Part shown: positions 1 through 11,627 of the stretch, piece after piece
How the letters are laid out: each line of letters starts with the position of its first letter
Numbering within the stretch: position 1 is the stretch's first letter
Source of the DNA: Cordilura impudica
Lineage: Eukaryota; Arthropoda; Insecta; Diptera; Scathophagidae
Reading direction: 5' to 3'
DNA: 64,000 nucleotides
NCBI GenBank assembly: GCA_963682025.1
Contig: OY821521.1
Span: forward strand, 52,866,261-52,930,260
The notes under the pieces: model-generated
What the model saw: the letters and a program-made list of their open reading frames with translations, nothing else
Database searches by the model: none
Told to the model about the DNA's origin: nothing
Program-made: the position numbers and the translations under genes

Positions 1-152
1 ACTTTTTTATAAACCATGCCGTACTTGTCTTTATAATTAGATTTTAAAATTTAGAAATAACTATTATGAGTTGAAGAAAAATAAAGAAAATCTATCTATC
101 TATCTATCAATATGGTAGATATTTATCATATATAATGAAACTAGGGCAGTAA
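1..152. other. AT-rich leader, no gene seen
   Basis: Plain AT-rich DNA. The only structure is a short (CTAT)n microsatellite at about 91-109. Confidence 0.5.
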
Positions 153-443
153 AAAAAAACCGATAAGCAACATTCATTTTTGGAATTGCTCACGACACAA
201 CTAGCACTGCCCAATATTGAAGAACGAGCCACCAATCAGCATATAACGAGCTATCTCAGGATTCGAAGCGCTATGGAAGCATTCAATGTAAAGGTAAAAT
301 AAAATAATTTTGAAATAGGCAAAAGCGGAAAAGGCTAATATTTTTTGTCCTTGTAGGTAGTAGGAAGACCGACAGCAGCAGCTGTACCTTCTTTTCCGCC
401 TCAATCACAACACAAAAGTGGTTTCTTTCATTTTAATATTAAA
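153..443 (+). pseudogene. possible PiggyBac-like transposase tail, two short exons
   Basis: An open stretch from 153 encodes a plausible peptide with the core LPNIEERATNQ, ending near 287 at a GTAAAA donor-like site. A pyrimidine-rich tract ending TTGTAG at about 357 precedes a second short frame (VGRPTAAAVPSFPP) that stops at 443. The pattern 'FL..L...L..P.IEERA' followed by 'GRP' reminds me of the region before the zinc-binding tail of PiggyBac-like (DDE_Tnp_1_7) transposases, but most PiggyBac genes have no introns and the match is from memory. It could instead be an unrelated gene fragment. No catalytic residues are present and no start codon is visible. Confidence 0.25.
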
Positions 444-935
444 TAATAATATTAAATAATAACGAAACTGTTTAATTCATTTCTTGTGTTTTTTTTTTAT
501 TACTTTATAATCTAAAATTAACAATCAAAACCATCAGTATACACCCCATTAAGCAAAATACCATACTCTAATTGGAAGATTAGAATTTTTCATCCTCAAT
601 TATACAGATACCTTTTTTTTGTAAGTGTTTGCCAACAGTAATTATAATTTTTCTTCAATATCACAAAGTGAATTTTTCAAACCATTGGAAAGTTTTTAAA
701 ACGTTTTAATTCTTTTTAAATTGGAAATCGATTTGATTTCGAAGTTACTATTTCGATCAATATTGTTTTTGCTTCTTCAGTTTTTGTTCGTTTTCACTAA
801 AATCGATTTAAGTTGAAAATTCGTTTTTGGGCGATAAATATGGCAACGCAACGTAAACATAAAACAGATGATTGTTGTAAACAAACAAAAAAAATAACAA
901 AAATTGTGAAAATATTTTGTAATTTTATTAAAAAA
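444..935. other. AT-rich spacer, no gene seen
   Basis: AT-rich sequence with short T runs and several ATCGATTT-type motifs at 725-810. A motif at about 841 (GGCAACGCAACGT) is loosely repeated at about 2960 (GGCAATACAACGT), bracketing the zeste-like pseudogene. I could not define element ends from it. Confidence 0.4.
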
Positions 936-1713
936 CAAGTAAGAAAATTATAGTCGGTCTAGACCGACTATACGATACCCTATACCATGCGTTTAGAAAC
1001 TATCTCTTAGGCCCAACTAACTGGACATAGAAAATAAGCAAAAACCAAATTTGAGTGGGATTTTTATTAATTTTTTTTGGCTGCAGATATGAAAAAGTTC
1101 ATATCGGATGATATATCTATATGGGGACTAGGTCCAAAAATGGACCGATCCTGATCATGTTTGGTAAAGTCTCTTTTATTTTGCAAAAATATATACAAAC
1201 AAAATTTAAGAAGAATCAGTGCAATATTTTTGTTTTTAATAGATTTAAGTGAAGATCGGGAAGCAGCACTATATGGGACCAAAGGGATCATTTTTGGACT
1301 ACTCATTAATGGATGTAATGAACGCATACAAACCCAATTTAAGTAAGATCTATATGACAATTTGGATCTTATGGCAATTTATGTCGATTTCATAGGGTAA
1401 TTTGTATGGGGGCTAGGTCTGAACATGGACCCATTCTCACCAATTTCAACAGCGTTCATCCCATGACCGAGAAAAGCTTACATACCAAATTTCATCAAAA
1501 TATAGTCATATTTGCGACCTGCAGTTTGATTACAAGGTTTACATGGACACACAGACGGACGGACGGACGGACGGACATTGTTAAATAAACTCAGAAAGTG
1601 ATTCTGATTCGATCGGTATAGTTAAAGATGGGTCTAGGTCAAATATTTTTGGTTGTTACAAACAGCAGCACAAAGTCATTATACCCAAACCACATAGTGG
1701 TATAGGGTATAAA
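936..1713 (+). mobile_element. DINE-1-like repeat (family A), full-length copy
   Basis: The type copy of the commonest repeat here. It runs from CAAGTAAGAAAATTATAG to GGTATAGGGTATAAA. Close to the first end lies an 18-nt perfect palindrome, AGTCGGTCTAGACCGACT. Just inside both ends sits a 12-bp inverted repeat, ATACCCTATACC. A GGAC/CGGA tetranucleotide microsatellite lies at about 1550-1576. Sub-terminal inverted repeats, a terminal hairpin and an internal tetranucleotide tract, with no protein, fit the DINE-1/HINE (Helentron-derived) class of dipteran repeats. In the usual Helentron convention the palindrome marks the 3' end, so true orientation may be the reverse of the strand given. It lies just past the stop of the minus-strand pseudogene. 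Confidence 0.7.
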
Positions 1714-1753
1714 AATTAAAATGGCCGGCATATCAATAGGTGCGGTAATTGAA

Positions 1754-2809
1754 TTATAATTTTTTACGAACTTCGATGTCGAGCAACTCTCTGTTTTCAT
1801 AGTGCTTTTCCAAAATATCACAAGCCCTGTTTAGCTTTTGGTTTTGAAATTTCATTTCATCGCGCTGCTCTTTCATCACTCGTGCAATCTTGTTCAGCTT
1901 TACGTCTATTTACTGATCTCTCATAAGATGAACAATGGTTTTGAGATGCTGGTTTTTCTCAGCTAAAAGCTTGCTAAGATCAGGTTTGGATGAATGATAT
2001 CTGGATCTTTGTAAAGGTGTTCTGTAGGGCGTAGATCTTTTTGGAGAAATTGGTGGTGGTGTATTTATTTTAGGATTGGGCGATGGAGTAAGTGGTGTGT
2101 TAAGATTTGAGTCAGTCAGTGGAGTACATGGCCTGGATTTTTTTTGAACAGGTGGAGCTGTTCGAGACAGACCTCTCTTTGATGTTGATGAGGTTGTATT
2201 TTTATTTGTATTGCCTGTAGTATTTTTTGATGTAGAAGGAGCAACATCAAATTCTTCATTATCAGAATCATTAAGGCATAAATTTACATCAAATTCAGAA
2301 AAACTTTCTGGCGTGGATCTTTTTTGAACAGGTTGTGCAGTTGATGAAGTCGTAAGTGGATTCTTATTACCTTTAGAATTTTTTGATGTGGAAGGGTTAA
2401 CATCAAGATTTTCATTTTCTTTCTCGGAATTTGAATTGAATTCAGCAAAACTTTTGCCTTTTAAGCCTCCAAAGGTTGTGTAAAAGCCGCAAATTCGTTA
2501 TATGGACTCCTCAATATCAGTCAAGACGTATTGGTTGTAATTTCCACCACCAGTTTTTTGCGTTTCTGTTTTGTTGTGGTGCAACTTTTTCTTAACACAA
2601 CACTACCGATCTAACCAGGACTTTTTCCAACCATCAATGTCTTTAGACGGTGGCCTAGCGCCGTTTAATTGTGATATCAAGTCTGGCCAGTAAGAGTCCA
2701 CAACAACACGGTCTCCCTTAATAAACCCCCTGGATATATGTTGATGGCATTCCATGAACTCAATAAATATTCTTTCTTGGTCTGCATTCGGATGTTTTCC
2801 CTTTAACAA
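1754..2809 (-). pseudogene. zeste-like Myb/SANT-like DNA-binding protein, nonsense-mutated
   Basis: One reading frame of about 351 codons runs from 2809 down to a TAA at 1756-1754 with no frameshift but three internal stops: TAG at 2605-2603, TAA at 2500-2498 and TAA at 1912-1910. The first ~90 codons have the hallmarks of the regulatory-protein-zeste type Myb/SANT-like domain (PF13873 type): FIEFMECHQHISRG, WPDLISQLNGARPPS, WKKSWLDR, then KKKL and TGGG. A long Ser/Thr/Pro/Asn-rich linker follows (two 'PSTSKN' and two 'PVQK' motifs). The last ~70 codons are charged and heptad-like, as in the C-terminal coiled coil of this class. No ATG is present at the N terminus. A GTAAGT donor-like site at 2856-2851 and an AAAG acceptor-like site near 2801 could join an upstream exon, but the phase I tried does not fit. 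Such proteins occur both as host genes and as the Myb-like partner ORF of PIF/Harbinger transposons. Confidence 0.65.
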
Positions 2810-4002
2810 AAAATAAGTTAAAATAAATGTTAAAATAAAAATAAATAAATACTTACATGTTTTCTAATTTATTCTTAATTTTTTTGGTTTGTTTTGGTTT
2901 TTTCTGTCAGAGTTGATTTTTGTAAGAAAAACAATTATTTTGTACGATAAAAAAAAGGTGGCAATACAACGTTAAATCGAAATCGTTAAATCGATTTCGA
3001 TTATGTCATTTGATCATGACTTTCTCTTAATTTGGTAATAAAATAAGTTTTAAAGTTATAAATGTATTTATTTTGTAAAAATATAAAATAAAACTAAATT
3101 CTTTATTTGTAATAAGTTGTGTTTATTAGTTTTTTGGTGCAAAAGGTACTGAAAATATCAATTCCACTTGGTTTTGTGGTTTTATTCCACAAAAAATGAT
3201 CGTTTTTAATTTTTAAAGATGCCAAATACGAATTCAATTCCACTTTCGTTACGATTTTGGTTCTGTGACATGCCTGATTATTTGCTTTTATTATGATAAT
3301 CAAGATTAAATTTGCTATAAACATAACTATATATGTAGCTCGTATCATATCATATAATGTTAATCAAATTAACTTAATTATATATGAATGTACATCTAAT
3401 GTATAACGATTATATTTTAAAATATAAAATTTTGTTCATGAGTTCTAAATGTTCCATACAATGTAAAACTGAATTTTTCATGCTATTGGTTTAAGTTGCA
3501 AACTTTTCTGGCACTTGGTTTTTTTTTTGGTTTTTTTTTTGGTTTTTTTTTATTTTTTTTTTAATTTTTTGACAAACCAACATCAGTGGATTGTTATGTT
3601 TGCTACATATGACAGATCTAACTTCAATTCGTGTGCTTGTAGGTATTAACTTTTTCTGTTCATTTGCAAAAATCACATTCCAGCATCAGAAAAATAATAA
3701 CAGACAGACTTCTCTTACCACACTATATTAAATAGCTTGAGTCTGCATATAATGCTACACATTCCCTGAAGCCACAAACAACCACAAAGGCATTTTTAAA
3801 ACAAATATTGCTTTTGTTCTAGCAATGCTAGAAAAATATACAATTGTCACAAACATATCATCTCGCAAAACAGTATCAGCCCAAAATTAGAGGTAGCACA
3901 AATATGGTTTTTGTTCTGTTTTTAATGGACAGTAGAATTTGCAGCAAAAATGTTGACACAGTAGCAATTGTGAAGTAGGTTTTCTTTTTAATTGTGTACA
4001 TA
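2810..4002. other. AT-rich spacer, no gene seen
   Basis: No convincing coding sequence. A T-rich (GGTTTTTTTTT)n tract occupies about 3519-3560. Short open frames at 3103-3348 and 3491-3676 (minus strand) lack recognisable motifs and are mostly low complexity. Confidence 0.4.
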
Positions 4003-4062
4003 GCAAGTCGCAAATTATAGTCGGTCTATCCGAAACAATATACCATGAGTTCCTTGCTCCTT
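4003..4062 (+). repeat. family A end fragment
   Basis: CAAATTATAGTCGGTCTA and ATATACCATGAG match the first ~50 bases of the DINE-1-like repeat, but the palindrome is degenerate and the rest is absent. The following ~100 bases (to about 4160) are unusually GC-rich for this window (CCGCCGGGTGGATATCCCG) and are not recognised. Confidence 0.45.
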
Positions 4063-4492
4063 ATAATAAGTGGACTTGCTATAGCGATATCCTTCAGTCC
4101 GCCGGGTGGATATCCCGATCACGCGCTCAATACGTCAGTTGGGTTGTTAATTTTAAGTGGGAGCAATTCTTTGACACACTGAGAACGTTGCTACTTAAAA
4201 TCGTCAAATTCGGCTCAGTAGGTCCCGTGATTTGAATGAAAATTAAAAAACAATTATTGATAAAATATGATTTTTCTATGCTCTTGTTACTGCTGTTATT
4301 CTAGATTTTGTTTCTTGAGTGTGGTAGGTGGAATTATTGTTGTGTTTTGGTCATTGAGTTTGAAGCAATTGCTTCATTAGTGTGTATGTATTATTATACT
4401 CCACTTGTTATATTAGTATAAATATATAAAATCAGCAATAAATATGAAAGAAAAATAATTATAATAAAAAAGTATACTTTCCTAAAAAAAAA

Positions 4493-5290
4493 AGTAAGAA
4501 AATTATAGTTGGTCTACACCGACTATACGATACCCTATACCATGCGTTTAGAGACCCTATCTCTCAGGTCCAACTAACTGGATATAGAAAATACGCATAA
4601 ACCAAATTTGAGTGGGATTGATATTAATTTTTTCGGCTGCAGATATGAAAAAGTTTATATCGGATGCTATATCTATATGGGGGCTAGGCCCAAAAATGGA
4701 CTGATCCTGACCATGTTTGGTAAAGTCTCTTGTATTTTGCAAAAATATATACAAACAAAATTTGAGAAGAATCAATGCAATATTTTTGTTTTTTGATAGA
4801 TTTAAGTGAAGATCGGGAAGCAGCTCTATATGGGGCCTATGACTAAGAGTTGTCCAATAGGGATCATTTTTGGACTACTGATTAATGGATATAATATATA
4901 CATACAAACCCAATTTGACTAAGATTTGTTTGATAATTTGGATCTTATGGCAATATGTGTTGATTTCATAGGGGTCATTTGTATGGGGGCTAGGTCTGAA
5001 CATGGACCGATTCTCACCAATTTCAATAGCATTCATCCCATGGCCGATAAAAGCTTATATACCAAATTTCAGCAAAATATATTCATTTTTGCGACCTGCA
5101 GTTTGATTACAAGCTTTACATGGACACACAGACGGACGGACGGACGAACGGACATCGTTAAATCGAATCAGATAGTGATTCTGATTCGATCGATATAATT
5201 AAAGATGGGTGTAGGTCAAATATTTTTGGTTGTTACAAACTGCAGCACAAAGTCATTATACCCAAACCACATAGTGGTACATGGTATAAA
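4493..5290 (+). mobile_element. DINE-1-like repeat (family A), full-length copy
   Basis: Same architecture as the copy at 936-1713: starting AAGTAAGAAAATTATAG, slightly imperfect palindrome, CGGA tetranucleotide tract near 5132-5150, and terminal ATGGTATAAA. It retains an internal stretch ('GGGGCCTATGACTAAGAGTTGTCC', described here by position 4835-4857) that the 936-1713 copy lacks, so copies differ by internal deletions. Confidence 0.7.
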
Positions 5291-5640
5291 TATCTAATTA
5301 TTTATGAAAAATTAATTAAATATTTATAGATTTTAATAGAAAAGTAATTAACCAATTAAGCATTTAATCAGTTAATCATTTTTTCTTTTAAGAACTCTAG
5401 ATTTAAACTTATAGAAAAATATCCAATTGTAAAATATTTAATTTTAAAACATTTCCAATATTTTTTTAATTTTTGATGAAGTCAAGATATTTGTTTTACA
5501 GAAAGACTGTCATTTCAGAAATTTTAAGCATTTTAAATATATTTCCAGTTAAATACGTTTCAAGACTGTTTTTTGAAATTTGTCTGATTATAATATTTTT
5601 CTCATAGCATTACCACAAATATAATAAGGCTTAAGACAAG
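5291..5640. other. AT-rich spacer, no gene seen
   Basis: No gene or repeat structure recognised in this stretch. Confidence 0.4.
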
Positions 5641-6070
5641 GTAATAAAAAGGAGTACGAATTTTAAATCTTATATACCATCCACCCTTTTACTTTAATAT
5701 CTGGACTTATTGCACTAGTTTTGACAAATTTAAATAAAATATTTAAAAGTAAACAATTGTGACACCTAATATTAAATCGTTACAACAAACATACTAAATT
5801 TCTAAAATTTTTTAGAGGTGATTCAATATTTTGCATCATATCTTGGCATAAGGATGGCTTCTTTACCCCACTTTAAATACCAGCTTGCTGCTAATAATGA
5901 CAAACAATACTATCTTGATTCTACCATGCTAAATGATTTAGTTTGTGAATGACCGTGATTTCAGCAGACAGACGGATGGACGCACAGACGGACTTTGCTA
6001 TAACGACTCGACTTGCTACAAGGATCAAGTATATGTAGGCCTTATGGGGTCGCAAATCACTTTTAGCAAC
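5641..6070 (+). repeat. family B repeat (second DINE-like family), diverged
   Basis: The early part (TATATACCATCCACCC, then a run ending AAAGTAAACAATTGTG) matches 32195-32310. The later part (CAGACAGACGGATGG through TTGCTACAAGGATCAAG) matches 36519-36600. The family therefore resembles family A in having a CAGACGGA tract but has different ends. Boundaries are approximate. Confidence 0.45.
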
Positions 6071-6770
6071 ATTGAAGTTAAGATGTCAATAAAACTACAT
6101 TTTCTGTACTGTCATCTCAATTTTTTTAACGAAACCTTGGAGCGGTTTCAGATGAACACGGTGAAAGGTTTCATCGGATACTCTTATAGTCTGTAAGGAA
6201 AAATTTCCATAGACTAATAAATAAATAAAAAAAAAAATCAAGGTGTTGGAAGAAATATTCAATGGGAAATCCCAATGTGCTTGCTGAATACTTATGGGGC
6301 TTGCACAGAAACCTCGATCCATAATTCGCGTCAAGCTAAATACAGGAAAATGTATTAAGTTTACTACAGCTATTTTCTTATCTTAATGATAACCTATTTC
6401 ATTTTATTCGAATACCTTGAAGCAAAAAGATAAATACATACTATAATAAACCGCTATTATAAAAAAATTACGAAGTTGTTACCTCTAAATATTTTTCGTC
6501 ATTTCTTAATTTCTCGAGGAATGTCAAATTGACCCATAAAGAGAGGAGCTGGAGTGTTAAAATCTTCTACAGAAATGATTCTCATAAAATTTAAAAATAT
6601 AACTCTGACAATAAGAACTCTGTTTGGCATTAACTCAAAACATTTTTGTCGTTTAGCATAATGCTCTATTCAACCAGAAAATTTAAATTTAGACCAACTT
6701 AAAAAAAATCAGACCAGCGGGACTATAAGTTTATTCAATAAAAATAATCTATTCAAAATGCCCTTTCAAA
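6071..6770. other. spacer with possible degenerate coding fragment
   Basis: Mostly AT-rich. Around 6240-6335 one plus-strand frame reads VLAEYLWGLHRNLDP, which looks protein-like but matches nothing I can name. An (AATA)n A-rich tail-like tract at 6214-6238 lies just before it. Confidence 0.25.
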
Positions 6771-6837
6771 AATATATGCTCGCTATATTGCAAGGTTCAG
6801 AAAATACACACATCAAACACACAATATTCTGTTCTAA

Positions 6838-8206
6838 AACAACCAACACATATTTTTAATTTCATGTCAATTATGTGTGTTTCTAAATTTTGTACTTTGC
6901 CGAATACAATCATGAATATGTTTCGTTTTAATACTTGATTGTGAACACGAACATGTTTCTATCACGAACATTTTTCTATCGAAACCACACAGTTTCGAGT
7001 GTAGCTATATTTTAAGATCGTGTTCTGTTCGTGAACAGAACATGAACAGTACACATGTTCGATTGTAGCTTTATTTTAAGTTCGTGTTCTGCCATGTGTA
7101 CTGCGGAAAAACAAAACATGAATTTTAACTACACAGAGAAATTTTTATATTTTGTTTATGAATTATTGTCGTTTTTTTTATTAGTTTTTTATTTTTATTT
7201 TTTTATACCCGCTAATGAATTATTTTAGATTTTGTAATAAATTTGGTTCAAAAAAATAAAAAATTTTGAGTCAAAAATCTTAAGAGGAATAGATCCTAGA
7301 GAAGGACGAAAAAAACAATATATAAATTACACTTAAAGTGTGTGCAGATAAAACAACTTATATCGACAAACGTCGTTTTCTTTGAAAAAAAAAACTACCA
7401 ATGCAACCTTTCATGTAGACATAAGTTGTTGTTGCTTGAAAAATTAATTTTTTTTGCGTCAACAGAACGGGACTTAGGGTGGGAATATAACAACGTATCA
7501 AGAATAATAGAGAAACAAATAAAAGAAATAAACACAACAGTTTTTATAAGTGGTTATAAACTGAAAAATAATCCAAAATTATTTCGCATATTTTTCTTTA
7601 ATAACAACGTATGTCGCTATGTGTCGTTTTCTGAGAAAATAATTTGTCAGCGATCAAACGTAGGTTAACATACGTTGTTAGTGCTGCAAATTAATTTAAT
7701 AAACATTTAAGTTACGTCGTTATTGAAAGAAAAAAACTCAGAAATGGTCAATATTTTTTTAAAAAAAATTGAACGCATGTAAAGAGCGTTAAAGATTATT
7801 ATATTTGACATCGTTAACTCAAAACTGACAAAAATGGACATAAGCGGTTTTTCCAGAAAACCACAGAATTGTCGTCGGTTTTATTGGGGTGTATTGGATT
7901 TTTTCGATCCCGAGTAGATAATGTTTTAATTTTTAGCTGTACGCGTTCAGGAACACCAACTGAAATTAAAGCTACACTCGAACTTGTGTATTGTTTGTTC
8001 TGTTTTTATTTATTTTTTTTTTTTTTCGAGAACACGAACAGAACACGGACTTAAACTTAAAATATAGCTACACTCGAAACTGTGTGGTTATGTGTTCGTG
8101 TTCACAATCAAATATTAAAACGAAACACATTCATGATTCTTTTCGGAAAAGTGCAAAATTTAGAAACACACATAATTGATATGAAAATAAAAATATGTGT
8201 TCGTTG
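6838..8206. mobile_element. inverted-repeat structure with ~260-bp arms
   Basis: Sequence at 6838-7095 recurs in reverse complement at about 7930-8206. Matching blocks include ATTATGTGTGTTTCTAAATT, TTGATTGTGAACACGAACA and CACACAGTTTCGAGTGTAGC. Arms are diverged with indels. The spacer is about 830 bp and holds an open frame at 7342-7668 with no recognised domain. At about 7022-7043 the left arm has a further perfect hairpin (TGTTCTGTTCGTGAACAGAACA split around TCGTGA). This looks like an old foldback or MITE-derived element; no target duplication was found. Confidence 0.55.
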
Positions 8207-8905
8207 GTCTGAGCTGTGTTTGTTTAAATATATGTACGAGTTTTTCTATTCAGTGTGTGTTTTTTTTAACTCTGCTATATTGTTCCAATCAAAAAGTCCA
8301 ATAATAGAAGTGAAAAATTAAGTTTTTCAGATAGAACTTAATTCTTTTTGTTTTAATAAAAAAAAAAACTATAATTAAGAAATTATAATAATACTGGTCA
8401 AATGGCAACTCTACTAAAATCGTAACCGTATCCTAAAATGGTTATAGAGGCTGAAACAGTTCATATCTTATGTTATTTTTGTGCCGGGAATGGCACAAAA
8501 TGAAGCGATCGTGATTGATCAAAAACACAGATAAACTAAATTTAAAATTTTTTTTGCAAATATTTTTGTTTTTTATACATTTAAGAGAAGATCAAAAATC
8601 AGATTTAGATATATTTTTGGACTACTGATTAGTGGTTGTAAGACACATACACATACACATTAGGCATGTAGCTAATTTTTACGAAAAATTTGGCATACCA
8701 AAACGTAGTGACAAATATTGCACGAGTAATGAAAATCCCTTTTTTTTCCTGATTTCGGGTCAAAAACGTCCCTCACCAAACGCGATTTATAAAAAAAGTC
8801 AATTTTTTTTTATTTTTAAATTTTTTCGATTGTTATAAGTATGTAATGATTTACACAGTGGCAAAATGGATTGCACTACTTTAATTGCACGATCTACGAG
8901 GATAT
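8207..8905. other. AT-rich spacer, no gene seen
   Basis: Only weak family A similarity around 8520-8650 ('atttttggactactgatta' type wording), too diverged to bound. No coding sequence. Confidence 0.35.
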
Positions 8906-9630
8906 TAAATCGGTCTAGACCGACTACACGACACCCTACACCTTGCATTTAGAGACCCTATCTCTTATGTCAAACTAATTAGATACAGAAAATAAGCATA
9001 AACCAATTTTGAGTGGCATTGTTATTTTTTTTCTTCAGATATGAAAAAGTTCATATCGTATGCAATATTTATGTGGGGACTTGGTCGAAAAATTGACCGT
9101 TCTGAACATATTTGTTCATATTTGTTTTGCAAACCCACTTACAAACCAAATTTGAGAAAAATCTGTGCAATATATTTGTTCTTTGAGAGATTTAAGTGAG
9201 GATCGGGAATTAGCCTCATAAGGGGGGTATGGCTAAGAATTGTCCTGTAGGGTAGGGTTTATTTCTGGTCTGCTGATAAGTGGATGCGACCGAAATCTAT
9301 CTGATAATTTTGTTATTATGGCAATTTGAGTAGATTTCATAGTGGTCATTTGTATGGGACTAGGTTTGAACAGTAACCGATTTTCACCGGTTTCAATAGC
9401 GTTCATCATATGACCGACGGAAGCTTACCCGTATACACTAAATTCCGTCAAAATATATTCATATTTGTTACCTGTAGTTTGATTATAAGGTTTGCATGGA
9501 CACACAGAAAGACGGACAGACGGACGGACGGACATCGTTAAATCGACTCTAGTTCAAATATTTTTGGTAGTTACAAACATCAGCACAAAGTCATTATTCC
9601 GTGACCACATAGTAGTATAGGGTATAAATA
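8906..9630 (+). mobile_element. DINE-1-like repeat (family A), diverged near-full copy
   Basis: Begins at CGGTCTAGACCGACTACACG (the CAAGTAAG tip is lost) and ends GTATAGGGTATAAATA. The tetranucleotide tract is at about 9507-9532. It has more substitutions than copies such as 38745-39520, so it is an older insertion. Confidence 0.65.
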
Positions 9631-9726
9631 TAGTAGGTCCTCATAGTTTTTTACGCTCTATTCGACTATGCTATGCCATTTTTCCTATTTGCAAAAATTA
9701 TAAATTACGACAATTTTGATCAAGCT

Positions 9727-9980
9727 GATACCGATTTTCACCAACTTTAGTAGCGGTCATCCTATGGCTATTAACGGACTATATACAAAACTTTAACGAA
9801 ATATATTTATATTTGCAACCTGAAATTTGATTAAAAGATTGCTGAATCGACTCAGTAAGTGGTTCTCAGTTGATCGGTATAATACAAGGTGGATTTAGGT
9901 CAAATATTTTGGGTAGTTTCAAACATCAACACAAACTCCTTATACCTTCACTACATACTCTCTACGTAAAGAGTATAATC
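9727..9980 (+). repeat. family A 3' fragment, diverged
   Basis: Starts at ACCGATTTTCACCAACTTTAG and runs through a version of the tail (CAAATATTTTGGGTAG, CACAAACTCCTTATACC). The tetranucleotide tract is missing. It directly follows another copy, giving a tandem arrangement. Confidence 0.5.
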
Positions 9981-10375
9981 AAATGGCTTTTACTTCGTAC
10001 GGTAATTTGGAAAATTTAATGCCAACCGATAAATATGGCACTAGCAAAATTCAGTTAACACTAAAATCATTTGTCACCACGAATCCATTGTATCTAGTTA
10101 ATATAGTTAACTTATTTTGACTTACTTGTTATTGTAAAATTATTTCAAATTGACATACCTGAAACGAAAAAAGAAAAACATGAGTTAATTATTTCATTGT
10201 TATATTGTCAATTTAAACAGGATCAATATCCACACTATGTTTGGCTACAACAAGGCCACAATAAAATAAGAGCATTGCTACTGAGCAAAATGCCAACAAA
10301 ATGGTGCAAATTGTCATATAGCCAGGCCTGTTATGATACATTTTCATCAATAACTTATATAATTAATTTAGGGAA
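9981..10375. other. AT-rich spacer, no gene seen
   Basis: No repeat or gene recognised. Part of an open frame starting at 10197 lies here, but it runs on into repeat sequence. Confidence 0.35.
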
Positions 10376-10796
10376 ATCGGATATAGAAAATAAGCATAAA
10401 CAAAATTTGAGTGGCGCTGTTGTGAGCTTGTTGCTTGCCGATATGAAAATTTTCATATTGTATGATATGTTTATATGGGAAATAGTTTGGAAAATGGACC
10501 GAGCTATAAAAGTCATTAATTTTTTCGAAAACATACATATGTATATATATGTTTAAACCAAATTTGAGGAAAATCTATACAATATTTTTATCTTTTAATA
10601 GACTTATGCAGATCGGGTAGCAGCTTTGGCTATAAATGATCATATAGGGTTTATTTTGCGACTACTGATAAGTATAATAAACACATATAAAACAAATTTG
10701 GCCGAGAACTATATAATAGTTTGGATTTTAGAGCAATTTAAGTCAATCTTAAAAATTTGTTATATATATATATGAGGACTAGGTCTAGATTATATA
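10376..10796 (+). repeat. family A internal fragment, truncated both ends
   Basis: GGATATAGAAAATAAGCATAAAC through ATGAGGACTAGGTCTAGA aligns with the first ~430 bases of family A after the palindrome. It is broken where the K element at 10801 begins. A 119-codon open frame at 10197-10556 overlaps it and is not considered a gene. Confidence 0.5.
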
Positions 10797-10974
10797 AAAC
10801 AATCATGCGAGTCCGATCACAGGGGAGATGAGCAAGCATCTAGTAACTAAAGATTTTTTTAATGTACTTTTTTAAATCAAACAGAAAGCGTCATCTATGT
10901 ACCACTTATAGCAATCAACTGCAGGGGCTCTGCTAATATAAAAATATTTATTATTATTTATTATTTCAATTGGT

Positions 10975-11627
10975 TAATTTTTAATTTTTAATTTTTCGTT
11001 TTTTATTTTTCATTTTTTATTTTTTATTTTTCATTTTTCATTTTTCATATTTTCTTTTTCATTTTCATTTATTCATTTTTAATTTTTTTTTTTTTTCATT
11101 TTTTATTTCTTGTTTTTCATTTTTCGTTTTTTATTTTTAGTTTTTCATTTTACGTTTTTCATTTTTAATTTTTTTTAAGTTTTTCACTTTTTATTTTTAA
11201 TTTTTTATTTTTTGTTTTTAATTTTTTTTTTCAGTTTTTATTTTTAACATTTTATTTATTATTTTTCCATTATTTAGTATTCATTTTTAATTTTTATATT
11301 TCATTTTTTAGTTTCTATTTTTAATTTTTCGTTTTTCCTTTTTAATTTTTGTTTTTTATTTTTCATTTTTCGTTTTTTATTTTTCATTCTTCATTCTTCA
11401 TTTTTCATTTTTTATTTTTAATTTTTTATTTTTAATTTTTTATTTTCCTTTTTCGTTTTTTATTTTTGATTTTCCATTTTATATTTTTCAATTTTTTTTT
11501 TAATTTTTTATTTTTAATTTTTGATTTTCGATTTTTTATTTTTTATTTTTCATTTTTTATTTTTCATATTCTGTTTTTCTTTTTTTATTTTTCATTTTTT
11601 ATTTTCATCTTTAATTTTTATACCCTA
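10975..11627 (+). repeat. (TTTTTNA)n degenerate heptamer array
   Basis: Almost pure T-rich heptamers interrupted by C, A or G at fixed spacing. It starts right after GGTTAATTTTTAATTTTT, the same junction seen at 40790-40805 (reverse) and 57230-57250. Phe-rich open frames here are artefacts of the repeat. Confidence 0.85.

Noticed and set aside
2801..2856. A mini-intron (GTAAGT ... AAAG) joining an ATG to the zeste-like frame
   Set aside because: The ACAT|GTAAGT donor and AAAG acceptor would put the ATG out of phase with the downstream frame.
10197..10556. 119-codon open frame
   Set aside because: Its second half lies in a diverged family A fragment and no motif is present.
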